Below the pieces are notes generated by a model that ran no database searches, had not been told where the DNA came from, and was given only the letters and a program-made list of their open reading frames with translations. A stretch of DNA of 43,039 nucleotides. Source: CAZPHU01 sp964419255 (lineage in GTDB: Bacteria > Fibrobacterota > Chitinivibrionia > Chitinivibrionales > CAYFVL01). Location: assembly GCA_964419255.1 (NCBI GenBank), contig CAYQOU010000034.1:1-43039 (forward strand), written 5' to 3'. This document shows, in pieces, positions 35,867-43,039 of this stretch. The position numbers were made by a program, and so were the translations under genes. Each line of letters starts with the position of its first letter. The stretch's first letter is position 1.

Positions 35867-35991
35867 TACCGGCATGAAATCCGAGAGGTGCTTTTATGAA
35901 CTTAAATCTGGGGAGAAGAAAACGGCAGAGAAGCGAGCTCGAGGGGTAGCAGTAGTTCATTTCTTCACTACCGGCCCCCCCTTCCCGTTTC

Positions 35992-37284
35992 TTACTTCAC
36001 CTCTACCAGGTAGTAGTTTTTCTTCCCCTTCTGAACCAGTAGATACTTGCTTTTCAGAAGCATATCCGCAGTTACCTGCGTCTGTTCATCAGCCGGCCCC
36101 ATTTTGTTTACACTGACCCCTTTTGCTTTGAGCAGCCTGCGGACCTCGCCTTTTGAGGCAAACCACCCGCTCTTCTCGGCTAGCAGATCGACCAGCGACA
36201 GGCCACTCTCGACCTCCGAGCGGCTGACCGTTGCTCGAGGAACTCCTTCGAAGATATCCAGCAGACTCTTCTCATCCAGACTCCGCAATGATTCGGTGGT
36301 GGCCTTACCAAACAGGATCTGCGATGCCTCGACAGCCATCTTGTAGTCGTCCTCCGAATGAACCCGGATGGTGATATCTCTGGCTATAGACTTTTGCATG
36401 GGCCGCTCATGAGGGTTCTGTTTTTGCTGCCGCTGCAGCTCCGCGATCTCTTCCCGCGACAGAAGAGAAAAAATCTTCGCATACTTAACCGCATCTTCAT
36501 CGGATGCATTGAGCCAATACTGATAGAACTTGTACGGTGAGGTCAGATTCGGATCGAGCCAGACGCTTTCCCCGCCCTCCGATTTTCCGAACTTTTTGCC
36601 GTCCGCACGGGTAAGAAGCGGACAGGTCAGCGCATAGCACTCTCCACTCACCTTGCGCCTGACAAGCTCGGTTCCCGAGGTGATGTTTCCCCACTGATCG
36701 GAGCCACCCATCTGAAGCACACACTGCTTGTTTTCGTATAGCCAGAGAAAATCGTATCCCTGCAGCAGCTGATAGCTGAATTCGGTAAATGAGATGCCCG
36801 ACTCCAGTCGATTCTGAACAGAATCCTTGGCCATCATGTAACTGATTGTCAGATGTTTTCCGATTTCACGCAAGAACTCCAGAAATTTCATCTCCCCAAA
36901 CCAGTCGTAATTATTGACCAGCTCGGCCGCATTTTCTCTTTCTGTGAAGTCAAGGAATTTGGAGAGCTGCTTCCTGATGCAATCCTGGTTGAAACGAAGC
37001 TCCTCCTGAGACAAAAGGTTTCGTTCGATACTTTTTCCGGACGGATCCCCAATCATTCCCGTCGCGCCACCAACCAGGGCAATAGGCTTATTGCCCGCCC
37101 TCTGAAAATGCACAAGCAGCATAATCGGAATCAGATGTCCTATATGCAGAGATGGAGCCGTGGGGTCAAACCCCGCATACCCGGCAATGGAGCCTTTCTT
37201 CAGTTTTTCTTCGATTCCGGGGGTTTTATCCTGCAACATCCCCCGCCACTGCAACTCCTCAATAAAATCGATACTCAAAATCAA
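35992..37284 (-). CDS. tyrS: Tyrosyl-tRNA synthetase
   Basis: This 430-residue class I synthetase attaches tyrosine to tRNA-Tyr. HIGH is seen at 47-50 in APSLHIGHL, and KMSKS appears as KFGKS at 231-235. The C-terminal part is an S4-like RNA-binding domain (about 360-430). The frame starts at TTG 37284 with AGGAAAGG close upstream; a second TTG at 37278 is also possible, and there is no ATG near the N terminus. It follows the AsmA-like gene by 69 bases. Confidence 0.95.
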   Translation of the reverse strand: MILSIDFIEELQWRGMLQDKTPGIEEKLKKGSIAGYAGFDPTAPSLHIGHLIPIMLLVHFQRAGNKPIALVGGATGMIGDPSGKSIERNLLSQEELRFNQDCIRKQLSKFLDFTERENAAELVNNYDWFGEMKFLEFLREIGKHLTISYMMAKDSVQNRLESGISFTEFSYQLLQGYDFLWLYENKQCVLQMGGSDQWGNITSGTELVRRKVSGECYALTCPLLTRADGKKFGKSEGGESVWLDPNLTSPYKFYQYWLNASDEDAVKYAKIFSLLSREEIAELQRQQKQNPHERPMQKSIARDITIRVHSEDDYKMAVEASQILFGKATTESLRSLDEKSLLDIFEGVPRATVSRSEVESGLSLVDLLAEKSGWFASKGEVRRLLKAKGVSVNKMGPADEQTQVTADMLLKSKYLLVQKGKKNYYLVEVK

Positions 37285-37353
37285 AAACCTTTCCTGTTAA
37301 GTCTATCTATGTTCTTCTAAAATTAACACCGTAAAGCAGTCGCTAACCGGCCA

Positions 37354-40113
37354 TCAAAAAAGCTTCTTGAGAACATCTTTTGCCTTCTTCTCAAGATCCT
37401 CCTGTACTTTCTCCTGCTTTTTCTGAAGCTGTTGTTTTTCTTTATCCAGTTTCTTTTCCGCCTCCTGCTCCAGACGTCTTTTCTGCCCCCCAAGCTCCTT
37501 TTGAGCCCTCTGTTCCAATTCTCTATTTAACTTCTCCCGCGCCGACGGACGCGAGGCCCCGGAACCCCCGGTCGTGGCGTTACCCCCGCCGAATCCTCGG
37601 AAACTCACCCGTGGCGCAGTTACCGGCCCACCCAGATGTAACAGCACAGTAACCCGCCCCTCCCGGTCAGTCGGAATACCGATCGACTGGGTCAACTGAC
37701 CAAGGGCTTTGGCTGCATCGTTTCCCAGGAAATCCTTGAGCATGCTGGTGCCGCTTTCCTTTATGGATTGCTCTGCAGCCGTCACTTTTTTGCTTGCGTT
37801 TTTGGGAAGCCGATTGGAAACATCAATGTTTGCACGAGAATCAAACCCCACCGCACCGCTGGCCGCCCAATCACCGGTGGATGATTGAATCTGAATCGAA
37901 TCGAAAAAGACATTCTGATTGGCAACACGAGCCCGTATTCTCATATCCCTGAAAGCTATCTCATCGACCTCATAAAACTTCTTGAGCGTCTTTGATATTT
38001 CATCCAAAAGCGCCCCACCGGCAATCCGCCCGTCAGAGAGCTTTGCATATACATTGCCGTTGAGATTTGCGGTGATTTGCTCCATTGTCCCTCCACGGCT
38101 TGAAAAATTCATGGTAGACTGTGCTGTTCCGTAAAGCACATCATCCATGCCCTTAACTACTGCATACAGCTTCTGATCATCCGGCAGCAGATCATTGAAT
38201 TTTGAGACAACCGAATTTACATCCACACCATTCATGTTTAACACGGTCCGCACTTTCAAATCGGTATTATCCCGAATATCGACATGTAAATCGTTACTCA
38301 TGCTTCCACCACACATCCCAGCATCTACTTTCATGTCCATCACATCATTTACCGACTTGAGCTTTACTTTTATGCCCGTCAGCTCGATTTCCTGGTATAT
38401 CAATCGGTCAGTGGAGATGTTGCCATGCATATCTATTCCGGGAAGCGGCGCTGGCAGAAGAAGCGGTGGTTGACCGGCGGCAGAGGCCTCCATCGCTGTA
38501 TCGCTGGTGTCGGTTCCGGAGGGCAGAAACTCATCGGTGTTCATAAACGGCGAATTGAGCGTAAATCGCAACTCCGGGCGGGGTTGTTTTTTGGCTGAAT
38601 CGGGCATGACAAACGTTAAGTAATCGGTCACCTGAGCCTTCAGGTGCATGCGGGATTTACCAAGCGAAACAGACACATCCGGCTTTACTACCCTGGATGT
38701 CAGATCGACAGTTCCATTTGCCACAACCGGCTTTGTCACCGCGGGCGTCGTTGTTGTAACATCCTTGAGTTTGATGGCACCATCAAGGTCCAGCCCCGCG
38801 GGGTTGGATGGGTCCACTTTTCCCTTCGCCGTGATCTGTGCATCGATAAAGCCACCCACTCCCATGCTCTCGGGTAGAATCATTAAATCGGTGAGTATCG
38901 CCAGATCCATTCTGGCATCTACCAGAGCGTCCACAAACGGCTCTTTAAAATCGATAATGTTTGCCCGCAAATTCACCGGATTTTCTCCGACTCTCATCCG
39001 AAATGATTCGACTGTCAGACTGGAATCGGTAAACTGGATGGCGGCATTGATATCGTTGATAGTTCGCGGAAGATCGGTATATGCAACCTTACCATTGGAG
39101 AAACTCAGGCTTCCCGCCATTTTCGGCAGTCCGGAATCAGGGAGCGCCCCTTTTACAGCCAGATCGAAAAGAACTGTTCCCTCCCCCCGGGCCTTTGCCA
39201 GGTGTGGAGACAGCTCTGCAGGAACCTCCGCCAGAAGATCATCGATTTGAATGGTGTCGCCTGTGATCCGCACATCCAGCTCGGGTTGAGGCGAGAGAAT
39301 TTTAGTTGCCGTTCCCGATGCGGATATCTTTACTTTCTGGAGCGAAGCGGTGACACTGTTTAGTTGGACCCTTTGGCCGGGAATATCGGCCCGAATATCA
39401 TGATCGAACGTGAGAGTGATATCGCTCAATGTATCGGCAAGATGCTTGGAGTGCAGCGCGATGTCGGAGATACGAAGCATACCGCGGCTTTGGATATCTT
39501 TGAGTTCTTTGTCGATTGAAAAGGAGATCGACTGATTGATTTTGCCCAAAGATACCACATCCCCTGCGCGTTTATCCTCGTAATAGACGCGGCCATCCAT
39601 TATACGAAACTGCTCCAGCGTGACCGGGACAGGAAGCATCGGAAGCCCCCCGCGCTTCTTTTCACCGCGGGTACTATCCTTTTGGCCGGTTATCCCCATA
39701 TCATCATAGTTATAGGAGCCGGTTGTGTCAATCAGCACCCTTATGGAAGGCTCTTTGAGCGCGATCTTCACAATTTCCATATTTTTTTGAAGCAGAGGCA
39801 TAAGTGCCACATGCACCCTCAGCTCATCGACAGTAACAAAAGGAATATCCGTCGAAAAACCCGCTCGCTTAGTTTCGGAAACCGATACATGTGTCAACCG
39901 CGCCCCGATATAAGGAAATATTGATATGGAGGCACCATCCACACCGACTGTGCGCCCGACCATCTCCTCCACCCGGGGAATGAGCATAGCTTTGAGTTTC
40001 TCGGGTGGAAACGCAAAACGAAGTACAACGTATGCGGCGGTATACAGCACCATAAATGAAAGAATTACTATCAGTAAGATTTTAATTGGTTTTGAAAGGT
40101 GTGACTCGGCCAT
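37354..40113 (-). CDS. AsmA-family envelope protein
   Basis: The 919 residues start with one membrane helix (about 10-32). An AsmA N-terminal domain follows, and the middle holds long beta-rich repeats typical of AsmA and the wider VPS13-like lipid-transfer group. A C-terminal region (about 860-919) is rich in K, E and Q, and probably forms a coiled coil. AsmA-type proteins span the periplasm and are thought to move phospholipids to the outer membrane. The gene begins directly after the M48 stop (TAG then ATG) with GAAGGGG upstream, so the two are coupled. Confidence 0.85.
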   Translation of the reverse strand: MAESHLSKPIKILLIVILSFMVLYTAAYVVLRFAFPPEKLKAMLIPRVEEMVGRTVGVDGASISIFPYIGARLTHVSVSETKRAGFSTDIPFVTVDELRVHVALMPLLQKNMEIVKIALKEPSIRVLIDTTGSYNYDDMGITGQKDSTRGEKKRGGLPMLPVPVTLEQFRIMDGRVYYEDKRAGDVVSLGKINQSISFSIDKELKDIQSRGMLRISDIALHSKHLADTLSDITLTFDHDIRADIPGQRVQLNSVTASLQKVKISASGTATKILSPQPELDVRITGDTIQIDDLLAEVPAELSPHLAKARGEGTVLFDLAVKGALPDSGLPKMAGSLSFSNGKVAYTDLPRTINDINAAIQFTDSSLTVESFRMRVGENPVNLRANIIDFKEPFVDALVDARMDLAILTDLMILPESMGVGGFIDAQITAKGKVDPSNPAGLDLDGAIKLKDVTTTTPAVTKPVVANGTVDLTSRVVKPDVSVSLGKSRMHLKAQVTDYLTFVMPDSAKKQPRPELRFTLNSPFMNTDEFLPSGTDTSDTAMEASAAGQPPLLLPAPLPGIDMHGNISTDRLIYQEIELTGIKVKLKSVNDVMDMKVDAGMCGGSMSNDLHVDIRDNTDLKVRTVLNMNGVDVNSVVSKFNDLLPDDQKLYAVVKGMDDVLYGTAQSTMNFSSRGGTMEQITANLNGNVYAKLSDGRIAGGALLDEISKTLKKFYEVDEIAFRDMRIRARVANQNVFFDSIQIQSSTGDWAASGAVGFDSRANIDVSNRLPKNASKKVTAAEQSIKESGTSMLKDFLGNDAAKALGQLTQSIGIPTDREGRVTVLLHLGGPVTAPRVSFRGFGGGNATTGGSGASRPSAREKLNRELEQRAQKELGGQKRRLEQEAEKKLDKEKQQLQKKQEKVQEDLEKKAKDVLKKLF

Positions 40114-40932
40114 CTATATTTCCCCTTCTTCGAATGGAATCGCACGAACGGGAGCATCAGAGCTGCTCGTATATTCATGACTGATTATGTTTTCGACCTG
40201 ATTTACCCGCTCCTCGGTTGCCGGATGAGTGGACAGAAATTCTATACCTGCCTCGCCCCCCATATCAACCAGCATTTGAAGCATCCTGCCCATACCGTGA
40301 GGGTTGAAACCCGCCTCAGCCATGTAGTGCACACCCACGCTGTCCGCCTCATACTCATGTTCCCTGCTGTAGCTCAGCGCTCGCAACCCGCCGGCAACCT
40401 CCAGAGCCGCGCGAATGGTTTCACTGTCTCCATCGATCATATCAAAGACGAGGCTTCTCAGGTTATTGCGTACCATCATCTGCACACCGTGGCGCAAGGT
40501 TATGTGAGCGATCTCATGGGCAATAACCCCAACCAGCATCGACTCGGAAAAACCTTCCTCATAATCGATAATGCTTTTGATCAGCCCCGTGTAAACATAC
40601 ACATACCCGCCCGGAACGGCAAACGCATTGACCATGGTGTCATTGTCTATGATCGTGAAATAGAAATCCATATCCCGGTCATCCTGCGCTCGGGCAAGCA
40701 GCTGACCCAGACTGTCTACATATCTCACCAGTGCCCGATTATACCCGTTTCGATCTTCATAAAGCGGATAATCATCGCTTGATTGGATTTCCGCATTGAC
40801 ATTCTGCCCCATCTCAACCTCCTGGCTGTCGGTGACCAGAAAGTCCGAAACAAGGTTTATGGCATCAGAACACCTCATCGTGGAGACCGGGACAATAGAA
40901 AAAATCAGTAACACAGCAAACCGACATCTCAT
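40114..40932 (-). CDS. M48-family zinc metalloprotease
   Basis: The 272-residue protein has a signal-like hydrophobic start and the zinc site HEIAH at 139-143, with the third ligand E193 in ExxAD. A typical HPATEERVNQ follows (STHP region). Such periplasmic proteases (BepA, LoiP type) act on outer-membrane assembly or degradation. The ATG at 40932 is supported by GAGG five bases upstream, in place of a longer frame reaching 40983. No lipobox is present, since arginine precedes the cysteine. The pairing with an AsmA protein suggests an outer-membrane maintenance unit, which is inference. Confidence 0.88.
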   Translation of the reverse strand: MRCRFAVLLIFSIVPVSTMRCSDAINLVSDFLVTDSQEVEMGQNVNAEIQSSDDYPLYEDRNGYNRALVRYVDSLGQLLARAQDDRDMDFYFTIIDNDTMVNAFAVPGGYVYVYTGLIKSIIDYEEGFSESMLVGVIAHEIAHITLRHGVQMMVRNNLRSLVFDMIDGDSETIRAALEVAGGLRALSYSREHEYEADSVGVHYMAEAGFNPHGMGRMLQMLVDMGGEAGIEFLSTHPATEERVNQVENIISHEYTSSSDAPVRAIPFEEGEI

Positions 40933-41327
40933 ATGAGCCTCATTCGCAATTTCATGTCGAAAACGAGTACGCAGCTCTGACAAAATACATTGTCTTGTGA
41001 GCGATTCTCAATTTTAAAAAGATATATTTTTTACCCCTCCCGGTTTGTCATGTTTGCGACCAATGAATCATAAACCCATCCGAAATTGCAGACAGAAACT
41101 ATTACTGAGTATCTCTGTGCAGAATATTCAGTTTGGGTTCTTTTGTCGTCCTTCCCGCATGCGGGACAGCAAACCTTTGTTTAGCCCGCGGTTTGGAACA
41201 CACCTGTGCTAAGCGAAATCGAAGTAAGTCCAAGCCTGGATGCCGTACCATCCCGCAAACGGGAGCACGACATCCGAGAGATACTTTTCTGAACATAAAT
41301 CAGTTGAAAATTCGAGATGTCAGGTTT
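40933..41327. other. Divergent intergenic region with BIME-like element
   Basis: About 395 bases with no supported gene. It holds TGAGCGATTCTCA (40998-41010), a near palindrome also found reversed at 15162-15174, and the paired hairpin element at 41145-41271. A long frame upstream of the PLA2-like gene reads through the element but has no ribosome binding site. Confidence 0.5.
41145..41271. repeat. Paired inverted hairpin element (BIME-like)
   Basis: The left arm (41145-41167) contains GTCGTCCTTCCCG and the exact 14-base palindrome TCCCGCATGCGGGA (41153-41166). The right arm, read in reverse from 41271, begins GTCGTGCTCCCG and contains the stem TCCCG 41251-41255 with CGGGA 41260-41264. The two arms are inverted copies, about 80 bases apart. 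They resemble the widespread extragenic repeats built around CCCGC hairpins. The function is unknown. Confidence 0.65.
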
Positions 41328-41780
41328 ATGAACAAACAAACCGTTATACCCCTCAGTCTGCTGCTGATTTTTATTATCGGATGCGCCTCGCGAACGACAA
41401 TTAAACCGTTTACTTCGGATGATTGCTCCTGCTGGCCGGAGGGATACGATCAGAAAAGACAGTGGGAAGAATGCTGTCGGGAGCATGATCTGGCATACTG
41501 GGCGGGTGGCAGCTACCAGGAGCGGCTCGAAGCGGACGAGCGACTCAGAGAATGTGTAGAACGTACCGGTGATTCGGCCGTCGCCCGACTCATGTTTTAC
41601 GGCGTCCGTGTCGGTGGGACCGCCTTCCTGCCCCTCCCCTGGCGCTGGGGGTATGGATGGGATTTTATGAGAGGCTACCAGCCTCTGACACGCCGGGAGC
41701 GAAAAATGGTCGAAAGAATGAAAAAAAAGTATCGAGTGACCCGTTCAGGATATCGGGGTGCACAAAACATGCGGGAATAA
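41328..41780 (+). CDS. Lipoprotein with phospholipase A2-like motif
   Basis: The 150-residue protein has a short signal peptide and lipobox FIIGC with C19 as the lipidated cysteine. Its core reads CCREHDLAYWAGG (49-61), followed by AD at 69-70 and C76. The PLA2 catalytic pattern is CCxxHDxCY; here H53 and D54 are in place, Y57 is kept, and alanine replaces the next cysteine. C33 and C35 could form a further pair. A basic tail follows. It may be an enzyme on lipids or an inactive relative. ATG 41328 is preceded by CAGG; the longer frame runs into a repeat. Confidence 0.65.
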   Translation: MNKQTVIPLSLLLIFIIGCASRTTIKPFTSDDCSCWPEGYDQKRQWEECCREHDLAYWAGGSYQERLEADERLRECVERTGDSAVARLMFYGVRVGGTAFLPLPWRWGYGWDFMRGYQPLTRRERKMVERMKKKYRVTRSGYRGAQNMRE

Positions 41781-41884
41781 AGTCACGGGGCGAGACTCTG
41801 TTCTTTATTTACTTGTCTCTGCGTTCCTTGATTTCCGAAACGTGATTATTCGCCCACGACCGATTCTGGATATGCACACCTTCA

Positions 41885-42766
41885 TCACTGAAACTGCTTT
41901 CTCAAGTCTATTATAGCCTCTGCGGGTGAAATCGCCTGAACGAAAATATGGGCACTCTGTTTGTTTTTTGACTCGACTCCACCGGAGATAATCAGGTAAG
42001 AGCCTCCCCGATGAGCCTCCAAGGTGTCCTGCTCGATTACAATCGGCGTCCCGGATGTGGCTACCCTGTATTTGCCCTGATAGGTAGCGGAGTTACGTGA
42101 TGCGATAATCGCCCGAATCGAGTCGACCTCTGCGGGTGAAAAGCTGGTGGAGTCGTTACCCGAGCCCAAATACACCAGAGCCGCGCCATTGACCGCACGC
42201 GGTATGACCATCGAATCGGTCAGGGTAAACACCAGATCGGCACCACTGTCATCATTAAATCCACTGTGACGCTCCATCCCCTGCACATCCACTATGCGTG
42301 GCGAGGCATTATCGATGTCCAGTCCGGCATCGGTTCCCGCCCCAGCCCTCAGAAGGTTCATCTCGATACCGTTGAAACTTGTCTGATTATCGGAGGAGAT
42401 ATCTATCAGTTCGCTGAGATCTCCGTCCTGGTTACGCGCCGCCACCGCCCAGGAGTGCAGTTCGGCAGGATCATACCGGACATAAAATGCGGTATCCCCT
42501 ACAAAGGAGGTATCGAAAATAATCGAATCTATCAGCTGGGCGTCCTGCTCCTCAAACAGCTCATAGAGAACGTATCCCTCGAAGGTATCTTCGTTGTTGT
42601 TTCCCTTAAAACTGATACGCGCACTATCGCGTGCAACCTGCAAGAAATCCAGGTTGGTGGGTGGAGCAAGACTCTGCTCGCTTGATGTGGGAAGAAGATC
42701 AGCGCAGCCGCCCAGAGTAAGTGCCCAGGCCACACATATGATTACCAACAATCTGCTTTTTTTCAT
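41885..42766 (-). CDS. Lipoprotein with FN3-like region, unknown function
   Basis: The 293-residue protein has a signal peptide ending in lipobox LGGC (about residue 21). A fibronectin-III-like stretch follows (about 35-115: APPTNLDFLQVARDSARISF and AVAARNQDG). The rest is a beta-rich domain of unknown family. It should be anchored in the outer or inner membrane. It converges with the PLA2-like gene (104 bases between the stops) and is divergent from the partial gene at the right edge. Confidence 0.7.
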   Translation of the reverse strand: MKKSRLLVIICVAWALTLGGCADLLPTSSEQSLAPPTNLDFLQVARDSARISFKGNNNEDTFEGYVLYELFEEQDAQLIDSIIFDTSFVGDTAFYVRYDPAELHSWAVAARNQDGDLSELIDISSDNQTSFNGIEMNLLRAGAGTDAGLDIDNASPRIVDVQGMERHSGFNDDSGADLVFTLTDSMVIPRAVNGAALVYLGSGNDSTSFSPAEVDSIRAIIASRNSATYQGKYRVATSGTPIVIEQDTLEAHRGGSYLIISGGVESKNKQSAHIFVQAISPAEAIIDLRKQFQ

Positions 42767-42869
42767 ACCCGACCCATATTATATTTAGTCCTGAATAGTT
42801 ATACAGTAAGATAAAATAACATCAGGAAGAGGTAGAGGATAGAATATATTTCATTTTGCGGCTCGACAC

Positions 42870-42886
42870 TCGGCACAGCATTTGCA
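42870..42886 (+). promoter_or_regulatory. Sigma54-type promoter of the right-edge gene
   Basis: GGCAC at 42872-42876 and TTGCA at 42882-42886 place GG and GC exactly ten bases apart, with only one mismatch to the consensus TGGCAC-N5-TTGCA. The transcript would start near 42897 and have a leader of about 130 bases. It faces the partial gene at 43029. An inverted TCCTGA 42789-42794 / TCAGGA 42822-42827 upstream could be an activator site, but that is weak. Confidence 0.7.
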
Positions 42887-43028
42887 GGTCATGCGATCAC
42901 CATAAAAAATGAAAAATAAAACCCATAAAAGTCTTTTCAGTTCAGTGAAAAAGAGGGTATTATTTTTCATCGTTTTTTCAAGACAGGCAGTATTGATTTT
43001 ACCTTTACATTTTCAGGAGGGTGTCTTC

Positions 43029-43039
43029 ATGAAGAGAGT
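43029..43039 (+). CDS. Start of a gene cut off at the window edge
   Basis: Only ATG AAG AGA and two further bases are inside the window. The strong AGGAGGG eight bases before the ATG and the sigma54 promoter upstream mark a real gene. The product cannot be judged. Confidence 0.75.

Noticed and set aside
41133..41327. Upstream extension of the PLA2-like lipoprotein frame
   Set aside because: It reads through the BIME-like element. The ATG at 41328 gives a proper lipoprotein signal peptide.

Overview
The window reads as a chromosomal stretch of a Gram-negative (diderm) bacterium of roughly 50 % GC. Nearly all of it is intact, ordinary single-copy genes (hrpA, secA, tmk, nadB, leuS, tyrS, rdgB, rppH). 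Outer-envelope genes (an AsmA-like protein, an M48 protease, CtpA, PpiD, lipoboxed lipoproteins, a very long exported TPR protein) fit a diderm. A 1041-residue SecA with a long insertion and an FN3-like lipoprotein suggest the Fibrobacterota/Chitinivibrio or wider FCB area. That placement is inference from protein style only. No phage, transposase, CRISPR array, rRNA or tRNA was seen.

Layout. 1-427: non-coding DNA with a striking 47/46-bp inverted repeat. 428-5308 (+): hrpA and a PAP2 phosphatase. 5318-6447 (-): a ParA ATPase coupled by an ATGA overlap to a ribbon-helix-helix-like small protein, with palindromes in its promoter. 6631-8502 (-): terminator and ppiD. 8556-14921 (-): ctpA, tmk, secA and a FliL-like gene; secA and tmk overlap. 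15506-19053 (+): nadB overlapping a VWA membrane protein. 19062-27324 (-): a possible long operon of a 43-codon membrane ORF, a PfkB kinase, a UDP-glucuronate decarboxylase, leuS, rdgB, a REC-PAS histidine kinase and an NtrC-type sigma54 activator. 27446-28619 (-): terminator, anti-sigma and ECF sigma. 28754-32909 (-): rppH and the giant TPR protein. 33252-35773: amidase, pteridine-reductase-like SDR, low-molecular-weight phosphatase and a small four-cysteine protein. 35992-40932 (-): tyrS, AsmA-like and M48 protease. 41328-43039: a PLA2-like lipoprotein, an FN3-like lipoprotein, and a partial gene behind a near-consensus sigma54 promoter.

The most unusual signals are the orphan ParA/RHH cassette with its nested palindromes, three related intergenic hairpin elements (two share a common left flank) plus a BIME-like paired element, the long inverted repeat before hrpA, a PLA2-like lipoprotein, a small membrane ORF coupled to a TTG-started kinase, and a sigma54 promoter about 22 kb from the sigma54 activator. 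I saw no clear, wholly new multi-gene defence or biosynthetic system. The ParA/RHH unit is the nearest candidate for an uncharacterised small system.
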